A DNA stretch of 64,000 nt, taken from assembly GCF_013343295.1 (NCBI RefSeq), contig NZ_CP049074.1:477501-541500 (forward strand), read 5' to 3'. Of this stretch, positions 24,510-32,904 are shown in pieces. A program made the translations under genes and the position numbers. Source of the stretch: Metallosphaera tengchongensis. Lineage in GTDB: Archaea; Thermoproteota; Thermoprotei_A; Sulfolobales; Sulfolobaceae. The first letter of the stretch is position 1. Each line of letters begins with the position of its first letter. A model generated the notes under the pieces. It made no database searches. It had not been told where the DNA came from and saw only the letters and a list, made by a program, of their open reading frames with translations.

Positions 24510-25382
24510 ATGATAATAGTAGGAGGAACTGCGACCAACGGGATAGACGAGAGGTTGGCCAAGATCACCAAGTCTAAACTCGTGAAGGTAGTCCATAAGG
24601 TCTTTCCAGACGGGGAGTCCTACGTCAGGGTCCCTGAGCCATTGACTGGGGAGGAGGTTGCCGTTGTCCAGACTACGCAGCCCCCACAGAACAAGAACTT
24701 GGTCGAGCTACTCCTCGTCCTCGAGGCCTTGAAGGACACCGGGGCCACAAAGATAACTGCAGTTGTACCTTACTTGGCCTACTCCAGGCAGGACAGGAGG
24801 TTCCTGGACGGGGAGGCGATAAGTGTGAAGACCGTGCTCAACTTGATCTACGCTGCCGGGGCTTCTACACTGGTGGTGGTGGAACCACACCACCCTGAGT
24901 CCCTTTCCTATTTTCCGGGGGAGGCTAGGGTAGTGGATCCCATACCGGCCTTAGGTAGGGAGCTCAGGGGCAGGGTGAACAGCCCCTTCGTTCTAGCCCC
25001 GGACAGGGGAGCAGTGGACAGGGCGGAGAGGTTGGCCAGGGAACTAGGGTGTGGTTACACCTACCTGGAGAAAGAGAGGGACAGGATCACGGGTGAAATA
25101 AGGGTGAGGGGGATCTCCATAGGTTCACTCAAAGGGAGGGACGTCATCTTGGTGGACGACATAGTCAGCACGGGCGGGACGCTCGTCGAGGCGTCAAAGG
25201 TAGCTTACTCCCTTGGGGCGGAGGGCGTATATGCAGCAGCTGTCCACCTCCTCATGGTCAAGGACACTCTCACTAGGCTTAAGGAAGCTGGGGTGAGAGA
25301 CCTGGTTGGGGTAAACACAGTTGTGCCTCAAGACAACGTGAAACTGGTGGACGTATCTGACCTGATCGCCCTGAAGCTGTAG
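24510..25382 (+). CDS. prs: Ribose-phosphate pyrophosphokinase
   Basis: A 290-residue PRPP synthase, which makes the activated ribose for nucleotide, histidine and tryptophan synthesis. Motifs include the ATP-binding YLAYSRQDRRF, VVEPHHPESLSYF with its metal-binding histidine, and the PRPP loop VDDIVSTGGTL. It is shorter than bacterial enzymes (about 315), as is usual in archaea. The ATG is preceded by TTAA-rich DNA, suggesting a near-leaderless message. Confidence 0.95.
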   Translation: MIIVGGTATNGIDERLAKITKSKLVKVVHKVFPDGESYVRVPEPLTGEEVAVVQTTQPPQNKNLVELLLVLEALKDTGATKITAVVPYLAYSRQDRRFLDGEAISVKTVLNLIYAAGASTLVVVEPHHPESLSYFPGEARVVDPIPALGRELRGRVNSPFVLAPDRGAVDRAERLARELGCGYTYLEKERDRITGEIRVRGISIGSLKGRDVILVDDIVSTGGTLVEASKVAYSLGAEGVYAAAVHLLMVKDTLTRLKEAGVRDLVGVNTVVPQDNVKLVDVSDLIALKL

Positions 25383-25574
25383 CGCCAAGGTGGGCTTTAG
25401 GTGGAACAGCCTAGTTCCGTTGGGCCTTAAAGCGAAGTCTGTCCTGAGCGTTAAAACGCTTAACCGAGTCACCGGTACTCTCACTCACTCTAGGGGGGTG
25501 TCATGACGCAAATAACAGGACTTACATAGACATTAAGTTTATATAGATGATTTCTCATTATTTTCAGATACAAC

Positions 25575-26075
25575 ATGAGAAGGTATCTCAAGTCTAAGAG
25601 GGCAATCTCAGGCGCAGTAACAGCCCTAATCCTAGTAATAGTCAGCGTAGCGCTAGCCTTAGCAGTAGCCGTCTTCGCCTTCGGCCTCTTTGGCACCTTC
25701 GGTAGTAGCGGACAAGTACAGGCAATATCGACCCCTATAGTTAACGTTACTGGTACGAATGGTATGGCTCCATACAAGATAACTGTCACCGTAGACATCA
25801 AGAACTCTGGTACCACTCAAGCGTCAATAACGAGCATTTCAGTGGGTGACATTACAAACACTTCGCCAGAGTTATATTATAATGGAAAATTACAAAGCAA
25901 TATCCCAGGAGGTTTTGACGGCCCATTGTCCATAGTCATTTATTCCAATAATCTGCCAGGTACTTTAACTCCTACTAACATAGGCGGTTCAGTCCCAATA
26001 ACTATCATTCTGTCCGAGGGAAGTCTATCTCCCACCCTAACGTTGCAAGGAGTCTTGAACGCCACTGTTAAGTAA
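25575..26075 (+). CDS. Archaeal type IV pilin, copy 3
   Basis: A 166-residue member of the same pilin family, 2 kb from copy 2 and separated from it by the GPN GTPase and prs genes. The leader and core helix are identical in protein to copies 1 and 2, but a few synonymous base changes exist (CGCTAGCC for CCTTAGCC). The middle domain is again different (NTSPELYYNGKL), and the end SVPITIILSEGSLSPTLTLQ is conserved. The upstream block is related but diverged, while the distal TCATGACGCAAATAACAGG and TATA regions are kept. Confidence 0.82.
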   Translation: MRRYLKSKRAISGAVTALILVIVSVALALAVAVFAFGLFGTFGSSGQVQAISTPIVNVTGTNGMAPYKITVTVDIKNSGTTQASITSISVGDITNTSPELYYNGKLQSNIPGGFDGPLSIVIYSNNLPGTLTPTNIGGSVPITIILSEGSLSPTLTLQGVLNATVK

Positions 26076-26099
26076 CTCATGAACCAATACTAAACAAAG

Positions 26100-26145
26100 T
26101 CTTTTTTAATATAATTCTATTTTTACTAGATTCTATTTTTACTAG
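26100..26145 (+). terminator. T-rich tandem repeat after pilin 3, possible terminator
   Basis: After the pilin 3 stop come CTTTTTTAAT and two exact adjacent copies of ATTCTATTTTTACTAG (26114-26129, 26130-26145). Runs of T are the main archaeal termination signal, so this is a reasonable terminator between the pilin and the convergent gins15 gene. Confidence 0.5.
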
Positions 26146-26266
26146 GTTTCTCCAACAGGGACTTTGAGTCCTAAGAAAAGGAACTCTAAGTCTAAAAAAG
26201 GGTCATCCGCACGCATCTCCATGGCTACTCTCCCCTCTGTACTCCCCTCCAACAAACCCTTCTACT

Positions 26267-26695
26267 TCAAGAGGACCTAGCAGGCTCAACCAAGTCCTGT
26301 AGCCAGAGGTAGAGAGCGGTCTTAGCTGGAGTCAAGAGGTAGTCACCAGGTTTCAAGGAAATCCCCCCGTGCGCCACCTCTGTCTTCACGTGGCACAGTA
26401 CCTTGTTCCCCTTGGTCACGTAGCCTCCAGTCAGTAAGTTGACGTAGAACTCCCTCATCTTTGTCACTACCTCCTGTATCCACGAGTCGAAGCTACTGTC
26501 AAGCCTCTTCCCCTCGACCACCTTCATCAGCCTCACCTCGAACAGGGACTCTGCTATCTCTGAGTACACCTTCAGCTCGGCGTCGTGGACCTTGTCCCTC
26601 TTCCCCCTGACCTTCCTGAATGCAGAGATGGCTTCCTCAGCCTCCTCCTCCGTTATCACCTCAGCCTCCTCTCCCTTAAGTTCCCTAGCTAGCAC
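26267..26695 (-). CDS. gins15: GINS complex subunit Gins15
   Basis: A 142-residue replication protein of the GINS 15/51 class. An N-terminal helical A domain (EEAEEAISAFRKVRGKRD...) is followed by a small B domain (about 95-140: KVLCHVKTEVAHGGISLKPG). In S. solfataricus the orthologous gene lies next to priS and a PCNA gene, exactly the order here. GINS bridges the MCM helicase to primase and polymerase. It starts 1 base after the priS stop, at the end of a three-gene replication operon. Confidence 0.85.
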   Translation of the reverse strand: MLARELKGEEAEVITEEEAEEAISAFRKVRGKRDKVHDAELKVYSEIAESLFEVRLMKVVEGKRLDSSFDSWIQEVVTKMREFYVNLLTGGYVTKGNKVLCHVKTEVAHGGISLKPGDYLLTPAKTALYLWLQDLVEPARSS

Positions 26696-26696
26696 G

Positions 26697-27665
26697 TCAT
26701 CTAACGTAGTAGGTCACCTCACCTAGGCCCTTCATGTACCCAAAAAGGGCGTAACCGGCGTGCATCTCCGTTGGTACACCTCTCTCCAGTACAAACTTCT
26801 TGTCCAACAGGTTAAACTCCCCCGACAGGTAGGGCTTAAACACGGCGACACCGGTGAAGGGGGAGAGGGAGAGGTCGTACCTGAACTCCTCCATTTCCCT
26901 TACCACCAGTGAGCTCTTTGCGTGTATTGACCCAGGTATCCTGACCAACCTGTGTACGTCAACGGTCACCTGTTGGTCTACCTCTACACCCTTAACACCC
27001 CTAGCCTTCCTCCCTGGCCACCCTGGGTCCCCCTGTTGCCCTGCCTCGGGTGAGGACTCCCCCTTCACGTACTTCACCACCTCCCTCCTGTCCTCTGAGT
27101 CCATGAGCGCGCAGTCCCCTGTGCACTCCACCAGCACGTGGAACCCCCTGTTCCCTGAGAAGTAAACTCTTGGCCTCAGGTCAAAGTCCTCCTCCAGTAT
27201 ATCCCTCAAGTCCCTGGCATCCTCCCACGCCTTCCTCATGCACTCCTCCCCTATCTCCACGTATTCCTTGGACTCGACCCCGTGCTCTGGGCACTTGTCG
27301 GCGACCTCCCTACCGCACACGGGGCAGAAGACGATCCTCCTCACCTCGCACAGGTCGTCCGCGTCTATGTCAAACTGGAGGTCCGACCCCATCCACCCCT
27401 TCTCCTCCATGTCCTTAGCTGAGGGCCTCTGGTACTTGGCTGAGGAGTAGAAGACGTGCCCCGGGGTCTCCCTGACTAGGAACATCTTGAGCTCTAGTGG
27501 TGAGGCGAAGGACATGTGTCTAACGTAACTCCCACCGTTCAAAGGTTGGAAGCCGAACTCCCTGAGCTCCATATCGAAGGGTAGCTCGAGCTCGGCCCTC
27601 TCGTAGTATTCCCTGAAAAGTGTCCTAATTATCTTATTCTGCCCTGGGGGCAATATAGAAATCAC
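26697..27665 (-). CDS. priS: DNA primase small (catalytic) subunit
   Basis: A 322-residue archaeo-eukaryotic primase catalytic subunit. The metal site is LQFDIDADDL near residue 95, followed by a zinc knuckle (CPVCGREVADKCPEH). SGNRGFHVLVE and VTVDVHRLVRIPGSIHAKS are nucleotide-binding family motifs. It makes primers and, in Sulfolobus, also longer DNA with PriL. It overlaps the upstream pcna gene by 32 bases and is followed directly by gins15, so the three proteins should be made together. Confidence 0.95.
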   Translation of the reverse strand: MISILPPGQNKIIRTLFREYYERAELELPFDMELREFGFQPLNGGSYVRHMSFASPLELKMFLVRETPGHVFYSSAKYQRPSAKDMEEKGWMGSDLQFDIDADDLCEVRRIVFCPVCGREVADKCPEHGVESKEYVEIGEECMRKAWEDARDLRDILEEDFDLRPRVYFSGNRGFHVLVECTGDCALMDSEDRREVVKYVKGESSPEAGQQGDPGWPGRKARGVKGVEVDQQVTVDVHRLVRIPGSIHAKSSLVVREMEEFRYDLSLSPFTGVAVFKPYLSGEFNLLDKKFVLERGVPTEMHAGYALFGYMKGLGEVTYYVR

Positions 27666-28368
27666 CGTACCCTTCCTGGGGTAGCTGGAACCTGAGCTTG
27701 AGGGGGAGCTGTGAACCGAACATCACCTCCACTACGTCGGAGGAGTTCCTCATCTTAGCTGTGCTAAACACGTAGTTCATACCGTAACTGCTGGACGACT
27801 CGGTCCCTGAGGCCTCCAGTAGGGTTCCTGCCTCCTCAGACAGCTCAATCCTTGTCCTCCCGACGTCACCCTCCACCGAGAGGGCCAGCTTCCCCTCCTG
27901 GGACGAGAAGTTTACCGAGTCCCCCATATCTGCCAGTACCGTCAACGCCTCGGAGAAGGTCGAGGTCAGCAACTTCGCCTTGAAGGGGAACTCCAGCTTG
28001 ATGGAGGGCGTCTTGGGCTCTTCCCCTGAGAGGAGGGGCAGGTGGAAGGTCCTCTCGAAGTCCCCGTCGAGGTTGATGAGCATCCTGTCCTCAGTGGTCT
28101 GGAAGGAGAGGCTGTCAGTCTTCTTGACGTACTTCAGGGAGTTAATGACCTCTTCCAGTTTTACCGTGACCAGCTCCTTCTCCCCAGACTCGTACTCGTG
28201 GAAGTAGCCCTGGGGGATGAACACGTCCACGAACGCCACCCTAGCCGGGTCGATACCGCTTATCCTCAAGCCCTCCTTGAGACCTAGGACCGTGACCTCA
28301 GGCATTAGGCTCCCTAGGGTCTTGAATATGGAGGCTATGGACAGGGCATCAATTACCTTAAACTTCAT
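27634..28368 (-). CDS. pcn2: DNA sliding clamp subunit (PCNA2-like)
   Basis: A 244-residue PCNA with the usual two-domain clamp fold; the interdomain loop is near residues 115-130. Crenarchaea build a heterotrimer from three PCNAs. The one encoded beside priS and gins15 in S. solfataricus is PCNA2, and synteny suggests the same here. Recognisable stretches are GLRISGIDPARVAFVDVFI and the C-terminal LPLKLRFQLP. It is first in the operon, with ATG at 28368 about 70 bases from tRNA-Ile. Confidence 0.92.
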   Translation of the reverse strand: MKFKVIDALSIASIFKTLGSLMPEVTVLGLKEGLRISGIDPARVAFVDVFIPQGYFHEYESGEKELVTVKLEEVINSLKYVKKTDSLSFQTTEDRMLINLDGDFERTFHLPLLSGEEPKTPSIKLEFPFKAKLLTSTFSEALTVLADMGDSVNFSSQEGKLALSVEGDVGRTRIELSEEAGTLLEASGTESSSSYGMNYVFSTAKMRNSSDVVEVMFGSQLPLKLRFQLPQEGYGDFYIAPRAE

Positions 28369-28439
28369 AAGTAAATGAATGGGGGACTAGATTAAAAGTC
28401 AGTCGCTCTCGCGGTCGGGGAGTGCCAGTGGACTAGAGT

Positions 28440-28528
28440 TGGGCCCGGAGGGATTTGAACCCTCGACCTCCCGGTATCTGACCTGTAGTTATCAGCCGGG
28501 CGCTCTGACCATGCTAAGCTACGGGCCC
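28440..28528 (-). tRNA. tRNA-Ile (GAT) with a 14-base intron
   Basis: Minus-strand cloverleaf: acceptor GGGCCCG/CGGGCCC, T-arm GAGGG-TTCAAAT-CCCTC, and anticodon stem CCCGG/CCGGG. The anticodon loop contains an insertion. A CTGA/TCAG helix with 3-base bulges (TAA, ATA) forms the bulge-helix-bulge, and removing 14 bases leaves the loop CTGATAA with anticodon GAT. The mature length is 75, the discriminator is A and CCA is not encoded. Confidence 0.93.
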
Positions 28529-28646
28529 TCTGGGCACTTGGCTCAAAGCCTCAGTACCCTTACCACAATTTGAGGAAATTTTATTTTAAATCTTTTGTCC
28601 GTCCACTAATTACCGTGCTGTGTAGAAAGGTTAGGTCGACACGTTC

Positions 28647-28918
28647 GCCGTAGTTAACAGTTTCCGTTAGACTATTAAGTTTATACAAATAGACTCCTGA
28701 AGGCTTTATACATCACAAATAAGTCTTGCCTTAGCTGTGGGCTTTAACTAGAAAGGCTGGTTAACCTCAAGGACAGTCGAGGTGTATGTTCTCCCAAAGT
28801 CTAGGTAGGCCGAGGTCACCGCTTGGGGGGGGGGTGAGAGTGAGTTTCCTGCTCAACCCCGTGTCAAGGGCCGAGGGCCTATATTAAACGACATGAAATC
28901 CGGTGAGACCCAGACCCT
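28647..28918 (+). repeat. 275-bp structured repeat, diverged copy E
   Basis: It starts with GCCGTAGTTAACAGTTTC and TATTAAGTTTATAC, as in the other copies. It ends AACGACATGAAATCCGGTGAG then ACCCAGACCC, matching copy D (44743-45028). The core is diverged and includes a run of ten G (28825-28834). It lies 102 bases upstream of copy B in the same orientation. The whole 28569-29526 gap otherwise contains no gene. Confidence 0.6.
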
Positions 28919-29020
28919 CCTTGAAGATGGTTTCAACGCCATAGACTGGGGACCTGGCTTGAATACTCCTTGGTACCCTTTTCAGTTTGATGGGAGGTTC
29001 CAATACCTAGTCTCGAGAGA

Positions 29021-29290
29021 GCCGTGGTAAGCAGTTCCAGTGAGAGGGTTAAGTTATGTATAACTCGATGCTAATATCTTTGCGTAATGCCAGGTGTGGG
29101 TATGTATCCCGAAAGGCTTGCATATGGACAGCCCAAGATGTGCGGCTTTCCCCATTTAGACGGTATCCCACCTAGGTGGGTCGAGGTTACCCCGCTAATA
29201 TGGCGGAGGAGGGTGAAGCAAGACCTGTTCGACCCCCGTGAAGCCCAAGGGTATCAAGTTATATAAGATCCGATGAAACCCAGACCCCCA
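29021..29290 (+). repeat. 275-bp structured repeat, copy B
   Basis: Close relative of copy A: left end GCCGTGGTAAGCAGTTCCAG, core GGGTATGTATCCCGAAAGGC and CATATGGACAGCCCAAGATG, hairpin CCCATTTAGACG...CACCTAGGTGGG, the CGTGAAGCCCAAGGG block, and end GATGAAACCCAGACCCCC. Relative to copy A it has base changes in both hairpin arms that mostly keep G-U or Watson-Crick pairing, and a deletion of about 11 bases near the 3' end. Confidence 0.8.
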
Positions 29291-29526
29291 AGCCTGGAGT
29301 AGTCTCAAGGAACTAGCAGACCATGTTGAGAGACGGCACCTAGACTTAAAAATGAACTCTAGGACGAGAGGACGGGGTACCTTTACCCTGGGTGAGAGGT
29401 CTTCAGAAAAACTGAGATTCGAGGTCTATCTGCACCCCATCGTCAGGTGGGTTTCCAAGGAATTGCACTCCTGCGTCTCGTCTTTGTTCTCAACCTTTAT
29501 TAGGAAATGAGGGCTTTACTTAACCC

Positions 29527-32010
29527 ATGAGACTGACTTACAGGGGTAAGGCAAAGTGGTCTAGGATCTTGAAGGTAGTGGGAGGGCTTGAGGTCTCCTT
29601 GGTCTTCGGGCTTTACCTTTACACCCATGTGTTTAAGGGACTTTCCGCTTTGGGCCCCATCCTTGGATCGCCCAAGTCATTGGTAACCTATTTAGTGATC
29701 TCGCTCCTCTGGGTCGTGGCTCTGATCGCGTTCACAAAGCATAGAGCGAAGAACTACGGTCTGGCTCTATCCCTGTGGGTGGGGATAGTAGTGGTATTAG
29801 TAGCTTTAAGCACGATCTTTACCAACTCCACGGGTAACTCTTCAAACACGAGTTCAACCGAGGAGAGCCTTCTTCCAGGTTCAATAGGTCTTCTACTCCT
29901 CCTGCTCATCTCATCCCCGGTAATCTATAATGCTGCCAAGACCTGGAAAGGGTACTTAGCCTCGGTCCTGGTCTACCTATTTCTAGTACTCCCGACATTC
30001 ACTTTCCTCACGGTCACTTACCTAGGGGAGAATTTCCAAGATTACGTCAGTGGTCTTACCCATGGAGGACTTGGGTCCATCCAGTCCCTCTTTTCCCCTA
30101 TGACCTCCTCTAAGCAAGGTCAGTTCTGGCTTACGCTCGCCGCGCTGAGCCTAATCTCCTTCATAATGATGTCGTATTACTCCCCCCGCGATAAGCCTTA
30201 CATGTCGCTAAGATCTGTTGGACTGACCTATCCTGCAATTCCAGTGCTGAGCTCTATCTTGGCCTTCGTCCTGGTATACGAGGATCAAGTTAACCTATAC
30301 ACGACCCCACTACTCGTCACCGCAGCGGTCTCTCTGGTCTCCATACCGCTCTCCTTAGTCCCTGCTCTTAAGGCGAAGTCAGTACTCCTAGGTCTCTCGA
30401 TCTCCACTGCCTCCCTCATCTCATCAGCACTGGTCTTTCTCTTCTCACTTACTCTAAGCCCCTCACTTACTCCAAGCCCTACCCTAGCGGCTACCTCACT
30501 GGCCCTAGTGGCTACCTCACTGGTCGTGGCTGGGGCAGGTGCGTCAGTTATCCCGAGGGGACTAACGGACCCGGATAAGGTGAAGGCTAAGCTGTCCGAG
30601 GCCTTGAGGGCCAAGCACTACTCCATGGCTAAGAGGTACATCTCTTTCCTCAACACCGTCGGCGTGACCCCTACTGAGGTGGCCTGTCAGCTCTCCAGGC
30701 AGGGGGACTGCTCAGCCCTGATGTGGATAGTCAAGAACTACAAGGTGCAGTACGAGAGCTGTCAGGACCTAGTGGGGTTCGCGGACTGCATAATGAGGGG
30801 AGACGAGCTCCCAAGTGACGTCGGGACTCTCCTGGAAGTCCTAGCCAAGAGGGACAGTGTTTACAAAGAAAGACTAGCCGGGTTAGTCCTAGTCAAGTCA
30901 GGAGACGAGAGGACTAGGGACATAGCCAAGAAGGTACTCTCAGTCCCGGTGCCTTCACCAGCCCCTGTCAGGGAGGACCTTAACCTACCGCCCTTGACCC
31001 AGTGGGACCCAAACCTTTGGGTTGGTCGGGAGATTTACGGTTATCAGGTGAAGTCTGTCCTAGGCAAGGGGGGCACAGCATACGTCCTCATGGCGGAGAG
31101 GGACTCCAAGAGGTTCGCCGTGAAGGTACCCTTCGTCTCTCCTCCTGGTTCCTCCGAGAGGACCAGGATGAGTAGCCTAGCCTTCACCGACATGGCCGGG
31201 GAATCCTCAAAGTTGCAGGAGATATCCTCCAAGACTGAGGACATGGTAAACCTGTACGGTGTATTCGTGGACAAGGTTGCAATAAAGGAGATCATGTCGG
31301 GGAAGACCTTGGTCTACCTCAAGTCGCCCCCTGCCATGGTAATGGAGCTCATGGAGGGCGGAGACGCGGAGGGCCTCTTGAAGGAGCAGGCAGTATTCTA
31401 CTCGGAGAAGTGGGAGAAGGTAGTCGCTTACATACTCTGGAGGGTGTCGAGGGCCCTCTCCATCGTACACAGCGAGGGGTACGTCCACCTGGACGTAAAG
31501 ACTAAGAACGTGTTCTTCACGTCACCTCCCGGGAGGAGTGGAGAGGAGGTTTTGAATAACCTGCTCTCGGGTAAGGTCAAGGTAAAGCTTGGGGACCTGG
31601 GGGCTTCGAGGAGGGTAGGGTCAACCTTCGACCAGTACACGCCCGAGTACTGCCCTGTCGACCAGGTCCAGGCGATGCTCCTGAGGAAGGGGGCTAGCCC
31701 ATCCATGGACATATACGCGTTAGGGGCTACAGGGTACAAGTTGCTCACCAGTTCCCCCTTGAACCCACAGGAGGTAGTAGAGCTCATGGACGTAGCAGTG
31801 GAGAGGTTCATGAACAGGGGAAACTACTCTGAGCCCCTGGACAGGGCGTTCAAGGTCTATAGGGAGTTCTACTCAAACATTTACGTGTCCAACGTGAGCC
31901 AGGACCTGCTAAGGGTTATAAAGGCCATGGTGGACCCAGACCCTGAGAGGAGGCCTAGAGCTGACCAAGTTGAGAGGGAGCTGGAGAGGCTCCTGGCTTC
32001 CTCCAAGTAG
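29527..32010 (+). CDS. Membrane-bound eukaryote-type Ser/Thr protein kinase
   Basis: An 827-residue two-part protein. Residues 1-350 contain about nine to eleven membrane helices. A cytosolic linker (350-495) with helical hairpins and several Cys is followed by a kinase domain (about 500-820). Kinase motifs are the glycine loop GKGGTAYV, the catalytic lysine in FAVKVP, the catalytic loop VHLDVKTKN (HLD in place of HRD, residue ~653), metal-binding GDLGAS (for DFG) and a CPVDQV/DIYALG segment near the APE-helix F region. Archaeal kinases of this layout exist in Sulfolobales. The sensed signal is unknown. No partner gene is evident. Confidence 0.85.
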   Translation: MRLTYRGKAKWSRILKVVGGLEVSLVFGLYLYTHVFKGLSALGPILGSPKSLVTYLVISLLWVVALIAFTKHRAKNYGLALSLWVGIVVVLVALSTIFTNSTGNSSNTSSTEESLLPGSIGLLLLLLISSPVIYNAAKTWKGYLASVLVYLFLVLPTFTFLTVTYLGENFQDYVSGLTHGGLGSIQSLFSPMTSSKQGQFWLTLAALSLISFIMMSYYSPRDKPYMSLRSVGLTYPAIPVLSSILAFVLVYEDQVNLYTTPLLVTAAVSLVSIPLSLVPALKAKSVLLGLSISTASLISSALVFLFSLTLSPSLTPSPTLAATSLALVATSLVVAGAGASVIPRGLTDPDKVKAKLSEALRAKHYSMAKRYISFLNTVGVTPTEVACQLSRQGDCSALMWIVKNYKVQYESCQDLVGFADCIMRGDELPSDVGTLLEVLAKRDSVYKERLAGLVLVKSGDERTRDIAKKVLSVPVPSPAPVREDLNLPPLTQWDPNLWVGREIYGYQVKSVLGKGGTAYVLMAERDSKRFAVKVPFVSPPGSSERTRMSSLAFTDMAGESSKLQEISSKTEDMVNLYGVFVDKVAIKEIMSGKTLVYLKSPPAMVMELMEGGDAEGLLKEQAVFYSEKWEKVVAYILWRVSRALSIVHSEGYVHLDVKTKNVFFTSPPGRSGEEVLNNLLSGKVKVKLGDLGASRRVGSTFDQYTPEYCPVDQVQAMLLRKGASPSMDIYALGATGYKLLTSSPLNPQEVVELMDVAVERFMNRGNYSEPLDRAFKVYREFYSNIYVSNVSQDLLRVIKAMVDPDPERRPRADQVERELERLLASSK

Positions 32011-32203
32011 TAGAGGGAGAGGTTTTCGTTAATTATGAGTAAAGCTTAGGGTTTGCAAATTTTGTCATGTCGTCTAGTGTCCTGGTAGTCAGAGCCCCCT
32101 GGGGGCACACCTGGATATGGGGGCCATGCAATTTCTGAAGACGTGGCTGGGATATCGAGGACTTGTGATCAACGTTTAATATATCCTGGTGTTATCATGT
32201 CCC

Positions 32204-32719
32204 ATGAAGCGATGGATTTGGGTTCCTGTGGGGATAATACTCGTAGTGTCACTCCTAGTCCTCCTCCTAGCAAGGGGTCATGGTCTACCCCAGCCCATGG
32301 GGGAGGGCTTCATTAACTCCACCTTCGGCCCTGGAGAAGTCCTACCGACGAGCGGGTATCTCTCAGTCTCTCAGGGCCAGTTAGTAGTGCACGAGGTCAG
32401 AGGCGACTCAGTGAACACTACCCCGGCCCTCCTGGGCGTGATCTACCAGGCTTACATGATTAATCGCGGTTACGTGGAGTACGTCAATGGGTCGGACTAT
32501 CACTTCTACCTCGTGGTCTTGTTGTTAAACCCAAGCCAGGTAGTTTCCTCAAACTACACCCAGGTAATGAACGAGACCAACACAACTTTGATAATAGTAC
32601 ACAGGGGGTTCGCTGAGGCTGACTTTACTTTCTACGGGCACCAGCTCTCCTTGGCCCAGGAAATGGAGGTAGTGTCGTATTTATCTGGTTACTTGGAGAG
32701 GGTACAGTCGACCTTATGA
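32204..32719 (+). CDS. Membrane-anchored extracellular protein, function unknown
   Basis: About 171 residues. The N-terminus MKRWIWVPVGIILVVSLLVL is an uncleaved anchor or signal, and the rest faces outside with several NxS/T sequons (NSTFGP, NTTPAL, NGSDYH, NETNTT). No domain is recognised. ATG 32204 is chosen because the basic residues precede the helix; a GTG at 32189 is in frame. It follows the kinase gene after 190 bases and could be linked to it, but there is no direct evidence. Confidence 0.6.
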   Translation: MKRWIWVPVGIILVVSLLVLLLARGHGLPQPMGEGFINSTFGPGEVLPTSGYLSVSQGQLVVHEVRGDSVNTTPALLGVIYQAYMINRGYVEYVNGSDYHFYLVVLLLNPSQVVSSNYTQVMNETNTTLIIVHRGFAEADFTFYGHQLSLAQEMEVVSYLSGYLERVQSTL

Positions 32720-32904
32720 GTATAGCAGGGTGGATGGGCTTTAACTCTAGGACTTAACGCTCTGCTGGATACCCCATACCTCTTTACTAGGAAGTTGTCT
32801 CTTCCTAGTTCTAGATAAGTCCATGGAGCTAAGTTTTACGACTTCTCAAGGCCTCCTGGGCGCTGTCCATCTCAACATTTAAGTTCTCAGAACAATATGG
32901 TCTC

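Noticed and set aside
22389-26075. Archaellin (flagellin) genes
   Set aside because: The three proteins are short, lack the archaellin C-terminal pattern and have no arl operon nearby; adhesive type IV pilin is the better fit.
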